NCBI GenBank assembly: GCA_023431385.1 | Contig: JAEYWA010000050.1 | Location: 1-34,395 of the forward strand | Length of the DNA stretch: 34,395 bases | Direction of reading: 5' to 3' | Source: Bacillota bacterium | Lineage (GTDB): Bacteria > Bacillota > Clostridia > Acetivibrionales > DSM-1351 | Shown here: positions 7,749 to 16,134 of the stretch, in pieces | Position numbering within the stretch: the stretch's first letter is position 1 | Layout of the letters: the number at the start of each line of letters is the position of its first letter | The notes under the pieces: model-generated | Database searches by the model: none | What the model was told of the DNA's origin: nothing | What the model saw: only the letters and a program-made list of their open reading frames with translations | Made by a program: the position numbers and the translations under genes

Positions 7749-8819
7749 GTGAGTGCATCAATACAAAAAACAACAATTAATCAGGTAGCAGAGGCTGCAG
7801 GGGTATCTACAACTACTATTTCAAGGTACCTGAATGGAAAGTATGAATACATGTCTGTTAAGACCAGGGAAAGAATTCGGAAAGTAATTGAAGAACTGAA
7901 CTATAGACCAAGCAATATTGCTAGAAGCTTGAAAGCTAATAAAAGTGGTGTTGTTGGGTGCATAATTGCTGATATTACAAGTCCTTTTTCAGCATACGTA
8001 GTTAAAGGCATCAATGATGTTTGCAGAAAAAATGGATACAAAGTTCTGTTCTCCAATACAGATAACAGTCCGGAAAGTGAAATGGAATGTATAAAATCAT
8101 TTATGGATAATAGTTTGGACGGACTTATAGTAAATACAACAGGATATGTAGATGATTATTTAGTTGAGCTTAATAAGCAGGGAATTCCTATTGTTATGGC
8201 CGATAGATGCCTAAAAAATCGTTTTTTATTAGATACTGTTACAACTGATAATTACAACTCAACCTTTGACTGCATGAAATACTTGAAAAATCAGGGATAT
8301 GATAAGGTCGTGTTTTTTACTCAAAATATAGGAAACAATAGCAGCCGTTATATCAGGCATAATGCATATTTGGATGCTATGGCTAAATTATATGGTGTGG
8401 ATGGAAAATATCATACTTATGAAATTGATGTTAATAAGCCCGATGTATCCAGAAATTATTTAAGAATAATTAAACAAGAAAACCCTGATAAAGAAATTGC
8501 TATTTTTGCTGTGAACGGTGTAACTCTATTGAATGTTCTTCATGCTATAAAGAAAGAAAATATGGAGATAGCAAAGGAGTTTGGAATATGCGGTTTTGAT
8601 GACTGGGAATGGGCATCATTGATTGGACCGGGTATAACGACAATAACTCAGGATTCATATATGACTGGTGTAAAGTCAGCACAAATACTTATAAAGCGCA
8701 TTAATGGCGGGGGTAATGGAAAGAAGAAGTATATAGAGATTCCCACTACTCTTATGGTTAGGGGGTCAACCATTCCATACAGAAATAGAAATATTGGAAT
8801 AGAAAATAAGAAAGTCTGA
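7749..8819 (+). CDS. LacI-family transcriptional regulator (KdgR-like)
   Basis: This DNA-binding regulator probably controls the sugar-acid operon it heads. The 356 residues start with a LacI helix-turn-helix (about 8-60) containing T-I-N-Q-V-A-E-A-A-G-V-S and the hinge-region N-Y-R-P-S-N-I-A-R-S-L-K, followed by a periplasmic-binding-protein-like effector domain (about 63-340) with I-I-A-D-I-T-S-P-F and C-G-F-D-D-W-E-W. The latter resembles the KdgR subgroup, which responds to 2-keto-3-deoxygluconate; that assignment leans on the neighbouring KDG kinase and aldolase. The start is a GTG, nine bases after GAGGGG. It is first in the operon, 19 bp before the aldolase, so autoregulation through the three upstream repeats is likely. 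Confidence 0.88.
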   Translation: MSASIQKTTINQVAEAAGVSTTTISRYLNGKYEYMSVKTRERIRKVIEELNYRPSNIARSLKANKSGVVGCIIADITSPFSAYVVKGINDVCRKNGYKVLFSNTDNSPESEMECIKSFMDNSLDGLIVNTTGYVDDYLVELNKQGIPIVMADRCLKNRFLLDTVTTDNYNSTFDCMKYLKNQGYDKVVFFTQNIGNNSSRYIRHNAYLDAMAKLYGVDGKYHTYEIDVNKPDVSRNYLRIIKQENPDKEIAIFAVNGVTLLNVLHAIKKENMEIAKEFGICGFDDWEWASLIGPGITTITQDSYMTGVKSAQILIKRINGGGNGKKKYIEIPTTLMVRGSTIPYRNRNIGIENKKV

Positions 8820-8838
8820 TACATAGAAAGGAGGATAT

Positions 8839-9459
8839 ATGAATAAGAATCAGGTTAAACAAGCCATGAAGGGGAAGTTAATAGCTGTTATCCGGCATGA
8901 AGACCCAGATACAGCCAGATTGATCTGCCATACTCTTTTTAATTCAGGAATTGACACTTTAGAAATTACTTTTTCAGTTAGTAATGCCCAGAAATTAATA
9001 GCAGACTTGAAGAAGGAATTGCCTGAAGCTATGGTTGGGGCAGGAACTGTTCTTAGCAAAGAACAGGCGAAATTAGCGCATGAAAATGGAGCAGATTTTA
9101 TTGTTTCACCATGTATAGTAGAAGAAGTTGCAGAGTACTGCAGAGAAAAGGAGGTTTTTTGCTCTCTGGGAGCTGCAACCCCAACAGAAGTATTTCGTGC
9201 GTATAAGCTAGGTTGTGATGTTGTCAAACTATTCCCTGGGGACTGCTTATCACCTAATATGATTAAGGGAATCAAGGCGCCAATGCCCTTTGTAGAGTTA
9301 ATGCCAACAGGTGGCGTGGATGACACAAATGTAAAAGAGTGGTTTAAAAGTGGTGCTTATGCAGCTGGTTTTGGAGGTTATCTTACTAAGGGTATCGATA
9401 AAACAAATCTTGATGTATTAAGGGCAAGGTGTGAAAAGCTAATTGCAGCCTATCGTTAA
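8839..9459 (+). CDS. eda: KDPG / 4-hydroxy-2-oxoglutarate aldolase
   Basis: This class I aldolase cleaves 2-keto-3-deoxy-6-phosphogluconate to pyruvate and glyceraldehyde 3-phosphate, the last Entner-Doudoroff step. The 206 residues match the family length. Schiff-base lysine K130 lies in V-V-K-L-F-P-G-D and the general base E42 in L-E-I-T-F, equivalent to K133 and E45 of the E. coli enzyme; G-A-G-T-V and P-T-G-G-V phosphate-binding turns are also present. A strong AAAGGAGG site lies before the ATG. With the KDG kinase at 14539 it makes a complete KDG to pyruvate branch. Related aldolases also act on KDPGal, so sugar stereochemistry is open. Confidence 0.93.
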   Translation: MNKNQVKQAMKGKLIAVIRHEDPDTARLICHTLFNSGIDTLEITFSVSNAQKLIADLKKELPEAMVGAGTVLSKEQAKLAHENGADFIVSPCIVEEVAEYCREKEVFCSLGAATPTEVFRAYKLGCDVVKLFPGDCLSPNMIKGIKAPMPFVELMPTGGVDDTNVKEWFKSGAYAAGFGGYLTKGIDKTNLDVLRARCEKLIAAYR

Positions 9460-9473
9460 AGGAGAAATGTTGT

Positions 9474-10238
9474 ATGGATAAAAGTTTATTGGTTATAAAT
9501 ACGTTAGTATTTCTGGACCAACATAAGGATGGGGTACTACAATGCGAGATGCTGGATGTCATTAATCAGCTGGGAGTAAAAAAGGCGGAAGTCAGAAGAG
9601 AATATATCAAGGATTTTAGTTCTGAACTTATTGATATTAATAAAAAGGCTTCAGACCTTAATATGGAGTTGTTTTATTCTGTTCCGGATTTACTTTATAA
9701 AGATGGTGAACTTCAGTATCAAAATATAGAAACCTATTTTAAAGAAGCTTTTACAATGGGATGCTCCAACGTAAAAATGAATATTGGCAAATATAATGTC
9801 GTTACATCAAATGATGTCAGCAGAATGAATAAATTATGTGATCAGCATTCCATTAATTTAAGAGTAGAAAATGACCAGTCTGAAGAAAATGGAAAAGTTT
9901 CAAAAATAAAAACATTCGTTGAAATGTATAAGCAGCTTGGTGGAGATATATCAGTTACATTTGATATAGGAAATTGGGTGTGGCAGAATGAGGAACCTAT
10001 TGAAAATGCCAATCAATTAAAAGATTATGTTACCTATATTCACCTTAAGGATGTTATGGGCAAAGAAAAACCCAAAACGGTTTTACTCAATGAAGGTGAT
10101 ATTGCATGGAAGAGTATTCTTGATATTTTACCACAGGATGTTCCGCTAGCTCTGGAGTATCCGTGTGGAACAGATGCAGCAAAACAGCTTAATACAGAGC
10201 TGGAAAAACTATTTGAACCTAATGCACCCAAATTATAG
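9474..10238 (+). CDS. Sugar isomerase/epimerase, TIM-barrel (xylose isomerase-like)
   Basis: This 254-residue protein belongs to the AP-endonuclease-2 / xylose isomerase-like barrel group, which includes hydroxypyruvate isomerases, tagatose-type epimerases and UlaE-type xylulose-5-phosphate 3-epimerases. The four expected metal ligands are visible on successive strands: Glu in L-R-V-E-N-D, Asp in T-F-D-I-G-N-W, His in Y-I-H-L-K-D and Glu in L-A-L-E-Y-P. It is shorter than UlaE (about 284). It starts 14 bp after eda behind an AAAGGAG site and is clearly co-transcribed. The substrate cannot be read from the sequence. Together with the HPS-like protein downstream, the pairing recalls the ascorbate (Ula) pathway, but no UlaF homologue is present. 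Confidence 0.82.
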   Translation: MDKSLLVINTLVFLDQHKDGVLQCEMLDVINQLGVKKAEVRREYIKDFSSELIDINKKASDLNMELFYSVPDLLYKDGELQYQNIETYFKEAFTMGCSNVKMNIGKYNVVTSNDVSRMNKLCDQHSINLRVENDQSEENGKVSKIKTFVEMYKQLGGDISVTFDIGNWVWQNEEPIENANQLKDYVTYIHLKDVMGKEKPKTVLLNEGDIAWKSILDILPQDVPLALEYPCGTDAAKQLNTELEKLFEPNAPKL

Positions 10239-10293
10239 GATGCTTTAAGGTGCACATAATTGTGCGATATATACTAAAGGGGAGGGCAAAAAG

Positions 10294-11589
10294 ATGAGTC
10301 TTAATATTGCAATTGGTATTATCTTATTACTGACTTTTGTTGGATTTACCGTTTTTGCAATTAGAGGTGGGAACTTAATGCTTGGGTTCCTGGTAATGTC
10401 AATTATTTGGGTAGCACTTGGTATGATTGGCGGCGTAATCACATGGCAAGATGCGCAAACAAAAGTATTTCAGGGTGGACCTGAGAGTTGGGGTGCAACG
10501 GCTGTAATAGTTATATTTGGTAGCTGGTTTGGTCAGGTTTTAATTAAAACAGGCGTAGCTTCAACACTTATCCGTAAAACAGTTGAGCTTGGTGGTGACA
10601 AGCCAATGGTTACAACAATTCTTCTTTGCCTTGTAACCGGCTTAATATTCACAAGTACTTTCGGTGCTGGTGCAGTTGTAGCAATAGGTGTTATTATTCT
10701 TCCAATTCTATTATCGTTAGGGGTACCTAAACCATTAGCAGTATCATCTTATCTAATGTCTGTTGGATCAGGTATGTATGTGAATATAGTATTATTTAAA
10801 CAGATGCAAGGTCTCTTTGAAGGATTCCAATATGACAATAATTATTTGAAATTTGGTTTTGCTGCTATGGCTGTTCAGCTAATCGTAGTATTTATAATGG
10901 TTGGTGTGAAACTTAAAAAAGCTAATGTAAATCATTCCTGGGCAGCAACTGCAGGAAAAGTAGCAAATGATGGACAGGCTCCTTGGTACGCATTAATCAC
11001 TCCTATTATTCCAGTAGTATTAGCAATCGTATTTAAATGGCAGCCAATTCCTGCATTTATTGTAGCAGCATTTTATGCATTATTTGTTACTGGAAGTATT
11101 AAGAGCTTTAAGGACTGTGAAAAAGTTGTTACTAAAACATTCTATGATGGTGTAGTTGACGTTGCCTCTCTACTTGGATTCTTATTTATCCTTCCAATGT
11201 TTAATAAGGTATCCGGATTAAATGCAGTCTTCTTCGAAGAAATATTAGGCGGAGTTTTACCATCAAGCACACTATTAATCTGTATCGTATTTATTATTTT
11301 AGTACCATTAGGTCTTTTCAGAGGACCGTTAACTGTATTTGGTGCTGGTTCTGCTACATTAAGTATATTAAGAACAGTTCCGGCATTCGGGGCATCTTTC
11401 TTATTCCCATTGTTATATATTCCAACCATTACTATGAATATCTCATGTTGTCCAACTCAGTCATGGAACTTATGGGCAATCAATTATACAAAGAATACAA
11501 CAAAAGATTTCTTAAGATCAGGTGTTATATGGGGTTGGATTATCTGTGCTATTAATATTGGTTTGGTTTACTTCTTCTATGGAATGTAG
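10294..11589 (+). CDS. Organic-acid / sugar-acid permease (ion transporter superfamily)
   Basis: This is a 431-residue integral membrane protein with about 11-12 hydrophobic helices and no signal peptide. Length and layout resemble GntP / CitMHS-type proton symporters for gluconate, citrate and similar acids: re-entrant glycine-rich stretches such as T-S-T-F-G-A-G-A-V-V in the first half and a matching R-G-P-L-T-V-F-G-A-G-S-A-T in the second half suggest the usual inverted repeat. I cannot name the family with confidence. Its place between sugar-acid enzymes makes it the likely importer of the pathway substrate. A GGGGAGGG site precedes the ATG. It is followed by an intrinsic-terminator-like hairpin, so downstream genes may be expressed at a lower level. 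Confidence 0.75.
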   Translation: MSLNIAIGIILLLTFVGFTVFAIRGGNLMLGFLVMSIIWVALGMIGGVITWQDAQTKVFQGGPESWGATAVIVIFGSWFGQVLIKTGVASTLIRKTVELGGDKPMVTTILLCLVTGLIFTSTFGAGAVVAIGVIILPILLSLGVPKPLAVSSYLMSVGSGMYVNIVLFKQMQGLFEGFQYDNNYLKFGFAAMAVQLIVVFIMVGVKLKKANVNHSWAATAGKVANDGQAPWYALITPIIPVVLAIVFKWQPIPAFIVAAFYALFVTGSIKSFKDCEKVVTKTFYDGVVDVASLLGFLFILPMFNKVSGLNAVFFEEILGGVLPSSTLLICIVFIILVPLGLFRGPLTVFGAGSATLSILRTVPAFGASFLFPLLYIPTITMNISCCPTQSWNLWAINYTKNTTKDFLRSGVIWGWIICAINIGLVYFFYGM

Positions 11590-11648
11590 TTAGGCTAAAA
11601 ACTGCAAGAAAGCATAAAACGTGGTATAAAGGTTTACCCCAAAATAGT

Positions 11649-11695
11649 GTCTCCTAAGTTTAATTTACTAAGTAATAAGCTTAGGAGACTTTTCT
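11649..11695 (+). terminator. Intra-operon terminator / attenuator hairpin
   Basis: GTCTCCTAAG (11649-11658) pairs perfectly with CTTAGGAGAC (11680-11689), followed at once by TTTTCT. The loop can form a further small TTAC/GTAA hairpin. It lies between the permease and the HyuA-like gene in a run of same-strand genes, and I see no good promoter after it, so partial read-through is likely. Confidence 0.75.
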
Positions 11696-11738
11696 AAATA
11701 ATTAGGATGTATGTTGAGTGAATAAAGGAGATATTAAA

Positions 11739-13871
11739 ATGGTTAAGAAAGCAATTCGTGTTGGTATTGATGTTGGCGGAACACATACCAAAGCTGTAGC
11801 TATAGATAATGATACACATGAAATTATAGGAAAAGGTTCTGTTATGACAACACATGACCACGAAATGGGTGTTGCGGCAGGTGTAATTGAGGCGTTTAAA
11901 TTATGCTTAACAGCAAATAATATTAATCCTGAGAATGTTATCTTCATTGCACACAGTACAACTCAAGCAACTAATGCATTATTAGAGGGTGATGTGGCTG
12001 AAGTTGGTATCCTGGCTACAGGAAAAGGCGGCCTCGAAGGCTTTTTAGCAAAGAAACAGAGTAAAATTGATGATATTGACTTAGGTACAGGAAGAATTAT
12101 TAAGATTCATCATACGTATTTGCCCATAAAGAAATTCAGCAAAGATTCGGTTGAGGGTGAAATAAAGGACCTAAAATCAAAGGGAGCTAGTGTAATTGTT
12201 GCTTCTAAGGCTTTTGGAGTTGATGATCTTACAGAAGAAAATCAGATAAAGAGTGTTGCAGATAAATATAATATACCGGTATCTGTCGCTTCAGAAATCA
12301 GTAAATTATATGGATTAACAAGAAGAACCAGAACGGCTGCAATCAATGCAAGTATTTTACCTAAGATGCTTGATACTGCAACTAGTACAGAGCGAAGTGT
12401 TCGTCAGGCAGGAATTAAGGTTCCCCTTATGATTATGCGTGGTGATGGTGGTGTTATGGACATAGGCGAAATGAAAAAACGTCCTGTTCTAACAATGCTT
12501 TCAGGACCAGCAGCCAGTGTGGTCGGTGCACTTATGTATCTTAGAGCATCCAACGGGGTATACTTTGAAGTTGGTGGAACTAGTACTAATATTGGTGTTA
12601 TTAAAAATGGGCGTCCTGCAGTTGATTATTCAATCGTAGGGGGACATGCTACTTATATCAATTCACTTGATGTTCGGGTACTTGGTATAGCAGGAGGAAG
12701 TATGATTCGTGCCTCTAAAAACGGTGTAGTAGATGTAGGCCCCAGAAGTGCGCATATTGCAGGTATGCCATATGCTGTTTATACAGATATTAATGAAATA
12801 GAAGATCCGCAGGTTGAATTTTTCTCACCTAAAAAAGGTGATCCGGATGATTATGTTGCAATTAAGTTAAAGAATGGTAAGAGAGTAACAATTACAAACA
12901 GCTGTGCAGCAAATGTTCTTGGAATAGTTACACCTGAACACTATTCCTATGGTAATCCGGCTGCTGCAAGAAAAGCAATGGAACCACTTGCAAAATATAT
13001 GAATATGACTGTAGAAGCAGTTGCAGAGGCAATTTTAGCAAAGTCATTTGAAAAAATAAAACCTGTTATCGAGCAATTGGCAGAGAAATATAAACTTGAA
13101 AAAGATCAGATTTCACTAGTTGGTGTAGGTGGTGGAGCGGCTGCATTACTGCCTTACACTGCAGAACACATGCAATTGGATTACAGTATTCCTGAAAATG
13201 CTGAAGTTATATCTTCAATAGGTGTAGCACTTGCCATGGTTAGAGACGTTGTTGAACGTACTATTCCAACACCATCAAAAAAAGATATTGCAGATATAAA
13301 GAAGGAGGCTGCTGCCCTTGCTATTGCAAATGGAGCAGTACCTGACTCAGTTGAAGTACAGATTGAAATTGATTCACAAACCTCAAGAGTAACTGCAATT
13401 GCACTTGGCTCTACCGAAGTACAGACAACTGATTTGTTGAAAGCCTGCTCAGAAGAAGATGCTAAAAAACTTGCAGCTAAATCAATGGGAGTTGACGAAA
13501 CAGATACTAAAATGGTGGCTAAGAACAATGTATTCTATGTATTTTCAGCACCGAATAAAAAAGGTGATGGGGATCAAATTAGAATTGTTGATAAGAAAGG
13601 TTTTATCAAAGTACAGAGAGGAAATGGTGAGGCTCTAAGCTGTAAGGTTGCAGATGCGGTTAAAATTATTGATGAGATGTGGGAACAGCTAGCAGTATTT
13701 AAAAGCGATATTAGATTAACTCCTGACCTATACATCTGTATTGGTGGTAAGGTACTTGACTACGCTGGTATGATGGATCTGGAACAGTTACAAATGGTAG
13801 TAGATACAGAATTGGGCTTAATGGAACCTAATGAGGAAATCATAATTGTTGGAGCAAGGAATGATATATGA
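11739..13871 (+). CDS. Hydantoinase/oxoprolinase-family ATPase (HyuA-like)
   Basis: This 710-residue protein belongs to the ATP-dependent hydantoinase A / 5-oxoprolinase family, whose members couple ATP hydrolysis to ring opening or carboxylation of cyclic amides and ketones. The N-terminal ASKHA part has G-I-D-V-G-G-T-H-T-K (phosphate 1) and A-H-S-T-T-Q-A-T-N-A-L-L-E-G; the central domain has M-R-G-D-G-G-V-M, S-G-P-A-A-S-V-V-G and E-V-G-G-T-S-T-N. The C-terminal part does not remind me of a named domain. Partner HyuB, normally adjacent, is absent. An in-frame GTG at 11718 lies upstream of the AAAGGAG site, so the ATG at 11739 is the start. Its stop overlaps the next gene by ATGA. Role in this pathway unknown. 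Confidence 0.82.
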   Translation: MVKKAIRVGIDVGGTHTKAVAIDNDTHEIIGKGSVMTTHDHEMGVAAGVIEAFKLCLTANNINPENVIFIAHSTTQATNALLEGDVAEVGILATGKGGLEGFLAKKQSKIDDIDLGTGRIIKIHHTYLPIKKFSKDSVEGEIKDLKSKGASVIVASKAFGVDDLTEENQIKSVADKYNIPVSVASEISKLYGLTRRTRTAAINASILPKMLDTATSTERSVRQAGIKVPLMIMRGDGGVMDIGEMKKRPVLTMLSGPAASVVGALMYLRASNGVYFEVGGTSTNIGVIKNGRPAVDYSIVGGHATYINSLDVRVLGIAGGSMIRASKNGVVDVGPRSAHIAGMPYAVYTDINEIEDPQVEFFSPKKGDPDDYVAIKLKNGKRVTITNSCAANVLGIVTPEHYSYGNPAAARKAMEPLAKYMNMTVEAVAEAILAKSFEKIKPVIEQLAEKYKLEKDQISLVGVGGGAAALLPYTAEHMQLDYSIPENAEVISSIGVALAMVRDVVERTIPTPSKKDIADIKKEAAALAIANGAVPDSVEVQIEIDSQTSRVTAIALGSTEVQTTDLLKACSEEDAKKLAAKSMGVDETDTKMVAKNNVFYVFSAPNKKGDGDQIRIVDKKGFIKVQRGNGEALSCKVADAVKIIDEMWEQLAVFKSDIRLTPDLYICIGGKVLDYAGMMDLEQLQMVVDTELGLMEPNEEIIIVGARNDI

Positions 13872-14536
13872 TAAAACATAGTACACTAGAGCTACTGAAA
13901 CTAAATGATTTTGAATGGGGCCTGTATGCTTTCTCAAGAGACCCCCTTGGGGGTAAGCTTACCAATGAGCAAAAAAAGGAGCTGATTCTCGAAGCAAACA
14001 GGTGTGGAGCAGAACAGGCGAAAAAGCTTGAAGAAGAATTTGGGAAAAAACCAGTTAGAGATTATGCCCAGAAATTAAAGGTTCAAGTCACCCTGGAAGA
14101 TAGTGAGGGTAGTGATAATTATATTGTATTTGCCAAATTTAATTATCCTAATAAAGTAACCATATATTCAGGGAATGTTAAAAAGGTTGAAGAACTTATT
14201 GAAGAAAATGATATGGGAGAGATATTGGGAGATGTAAATATTGAGTCAATGCTTTTAGCCCATGAAATGTTTCATTACTTTGAAGAAAGCAATAAGGATA
14301 TCTATACTAAGACTAAAAAAATTGAACTTTGGAAATTGGGTCCAATACGCTATAAATCACATTTAGCTGCTCTTAGTGAAATTGCTGCAATGTCATTTAC
14401 TAGAGAATTGTTACACTTGGCTTATAATCCATATATTTTTGATGGAATTATGCTTTACCCCCATGATGCTAAAAAGACACAAGAACTGATTGATGAAATA
14501 TTGACATTTAAGATTAATACTGAAAAAGGTGATTAA
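13868..14536 (+). CDS. Putative zincin-like protein (HEXXH motif), function unknown
   Basis: I do not recognise this family. The 222-residue protein has no signal peptide or membrane segment, so it is probably cytoplasmic. It carries H132-E-M-F-H136, a zinc-metallopeptidase HEXXH motif set in a hydrophobic helix (S-M-L-L-A-H-E-M-F-H-Y-F-E-E), and a downstream helix A-L-S-E-I-A-A-M with E171, 35 residues later, which could be the third zinc ligand of a gluzincin. The first 100 residues are charged and helical. The start ATG overlaps the stop of the HyuA-like gene (ATGA), implying translational coupling and perhaps a joint complex. It is followed after 2 bp by the KDG kinase. Peptidase, amidohydrolase or a non-catalytic partner are all possible. 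Confidence 0.7.
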   Translation: MIKHSTLELLKLNDFEWGLYAFSRDPLGGKLTNEQKKELILEANRCGAEQAKKLEEEFGKKPVRDYAQKLKVQVTLEDSEGSDNYIVFAKFNYPNKVTIYSGNVKKVEELIEENDMGEILGDVNIESMLLAHEMFHYFEESNKDIYTKTKKIELWKLGPIRYKSHLAALSEIAAMSFTRELLHLAYNPYIFDGIMLYPHDAKKTQELIDEILTFKINTEKGD

Positions 14537-14538
14537 AT

Positions 14539-15495
14539 ATGTCGGAAGTGATTTTGTTTGGTGAGCCTATGGCTCTTTTTGTAGCGGATACTGTAGGCCC
14601 CTTGGAGGATGTTGAACATTTTACAAGATCCCTGGCGGGAGCTGAAGTAAATGTATGTATTGGGTTGTCTAGATTGGAACATAAAGCAACGTATATTACA
14701 AGGCTTGGTGATGAGCCTTTAGGAAGATATGTTGAGAAGTTTTTAATTAAAGAGGGCATTGGCACTGAGTTCATAACATTTGACCCGGTCTATCGTACTG
14801 GAATACAACTGAAAAACAAGGTTACAGATGGAGATCCGTTTGCTCCATACTATAGAAAGGGCTCAGCTGCATCACGGATTTCTATAGAAGAAATTAATGC
14901 GATTGATTTTAATGGAATTAAGCATGTTCATATAACCGGTATTCCACCTGCATTATCAGAATCATGTCGTCAGGCAACCTACAGGTTGTTTGAACGGGCA
15001 AATGAGAATAATGTCTATATTTCATTTGACCCAAATCTCCGTCCTGCTCTCTGGGAAAGCAAGGAGATAATGATAAAAACCATAAATGATTTAGCTTCTA
15101 AAGCAGACATGGTTTTACCGGGAACTGCTGAAGGTCTTACCCTTATGGGGAGTGAGAAGCCTAATGATATTACAGAATTTTATTTAAAGCTAGGTGCAAA
15201 GACTGTCATAGTTAAAATGGGCGGAAAGGGTGCTTATGTAAGGACCGAAAATGAAGCTTATACAGTAGAGGGCTTCAAAGTTGAGAAAGTTATCGACACT
15301 GTTGGTGCCGGAGATGGTTTCGCAGTAGGTATTATCAGCGGAAGATTAGAAGGACTGCCATTAAAAGATTGCGTAAGACGTGGGAATGCAATTGGAGCAA
15401 TTCAGATTCAGCATATCAGTGATAATGAAGGACTTCCAACCAGAAGGGAACTTGAAGCATTTATTGCTTCAGAGGGTAAAATTTTAAACAAATAA
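14539..15495 (+). CDS. kdgK: 2-keto-3-deoxygluconate kinase (PfkB family)
   Basis: This ribokinase-family sugar kinase probably phosphorylates 2-keto-3-deoxygluconate at C6 to KDPG, the substrate of the aldolase at 8839. The 318 residues match KdgK. The N-terminal G-E-P-M and A-G-A-E-V-N-V substrate region, the middle F-D-P-N-L-R-P-A-L-W motif common to KDG kinases, and the C-terminal D-T-V-G-A-G-D-G-F anion-hole motif with catalytic base D259 are all present. AAAGGTG precedes the ATG. The gene is in the middle of the operon, 2 bp after the zincin-like gene and 16 bp before the HPS-like gene. A close alternative is another 2-keto-3-deoxy sugar acid kinase. Confidence 0.87.
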   Translation: MSEVILFGEPMALFVADTVGPLEDVEHFTRSLAGAEVNVCIGLSRLEHKATYITRLGDEPLGRYVEKFLIKEGIGTEFITFDPVYRTGIQLKNKVTDGDPFAPYYRKGSAASRISIEEINAIDFNGIKHVHITGIPPALSESCRQATYRLFERANENNVYISFDPNLRPALWESKEIMIKTINDLASKADMVLPGTAEGLTLMGSEKPNDITEFYLKLGAKTVIVKMGGKGAYVRTENEAYTVEGFKVEKVIDTVGAGDGFAVGIISGRLEGLPLKDCVRRGNAIGAIQIQHISDNEGLPTRRELEAFIASEGKILNK

Positions 15496-15511
15496 TTACC
15501 GGGAGACATCG

Positions 15512-16132
15512 ATGAAGATACAGGTTGCAATTGACCGAGTGACAATTGAACAAGCAATTAGGATTATTGAAGTTGTAAAAGAATCTGTTGATATAGTTGA
15601 AATCGGGACTTCTTTAATAAAAGATTACGGTTTACAATCAGTAAGAAACATTCGAAGTGCCTTTCCTGAAATAAAAATTTTAGCAGATATTAAGACAATT
15701 GATGAAGCTGAATATGAATTTAGGGCAGCATATATGGCAGGAGCTGATATTTTGACCGTAATGGGAGCAGCATCTATAGATTCAATTGAAATCTGCAGAA
15801 ATGTCGCACAGGAATATAAGAAAGAATACATGATTGATCTCCTGGAAGTATATGGTGATAAAATTATTGAATTAAAGAGATTTAAGGATGCAATATTCTG
15901 TATTCATCTTCCCTCTGATAAAGATGGATTAGGCTTGGAGGAACTGGTTGTAAAAAGCAGCAGAGAACTGAAGGATTGCCCTAGATTGGCAGTAGCCGGT
16001 GGTGTGAATCTAAAAACACTTACTACAATTAAAAAAAGTGGATTTGAGATTGCTATTGTAGGTGGTGCTATAACAAAGTCTGAAAACATGCTGGAAGTGG
16101 CAAATATTTTTTCTAGGGAAGCGAGGCAATAA
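15512..16132 (+). CDS. 3-hexulose-6-phosphate synthase-like protein (OMPDC superfamily)
   Basis: This 206-residue barrel is of the orotidine-phosphate-decarboxylase group that contains 3-hexulose-6-phosphate synthase (HPS) and 3-keto-L-gulonate-6-phosphate decarboxylase. The D-I-K-T-I-D segment carries the group's D-x-K-x-x-D metal and catalytic motif; V-E-I-G-T-S, A-V-A-G-G-V and I-V-G-G-A-I phosphate-binding turns fit. HPS joins formaldehyde to ribulose 5-phosphate or runs in reverse. The residues after D-x-K-x-x-D (E-A-E-Y-E rather than A-G-G-Y-E) and the later H-L-P-S-D-K (rather than H-T-G-Y-D) differ from Bacillus HxlA as I remember it, so specificity may be new. A 2-bp gap to the hexuloisomerase gene supports the HPS reading. 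Confidence 0.8.
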   Translation: MKIQVAIDRVTIEQAIRIIEVVKESVDIVEIGTSLIKDYGLQSVRNIRSAFPEIKILADIKTIDEAEYEFRAAYMAGADILTVMGAASIDSIEICRNVAQEYKKEYMIDLLEVYGDKIIELKRFKDAIFCIHLPSDKDGLGLEELVVKSSRELKDCPRLAVAGGVNLKTLTTIKKSGFEIAIVGGAITKSENMLEVANIFSREARQ

Positions 16133-16134
16133 AG

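Noticed and set aside
8850..9326. 158-codon minus-strand frame opposite the KDPG aldolase gene
   Set aside because: The plus-strand aldolase has both catalytic residues and a strong ribosome site; the antisense frame has no recognisable domain.
10252..10265. GCACA-TAAT-TGTGC inverted repeat before the permease gene
   Set aside because: Only 5 bp, with no T-run and no second copy; not enough to call an operator or terminator.
13181..13528. 115-codon open frame on the minus strand inside the HyuA-like gene
   Set aside because: It lies wholly opposite a well-supported gene, has no ribosome site and a low-complexity Ser/Ala composition typical of antisense shadows.
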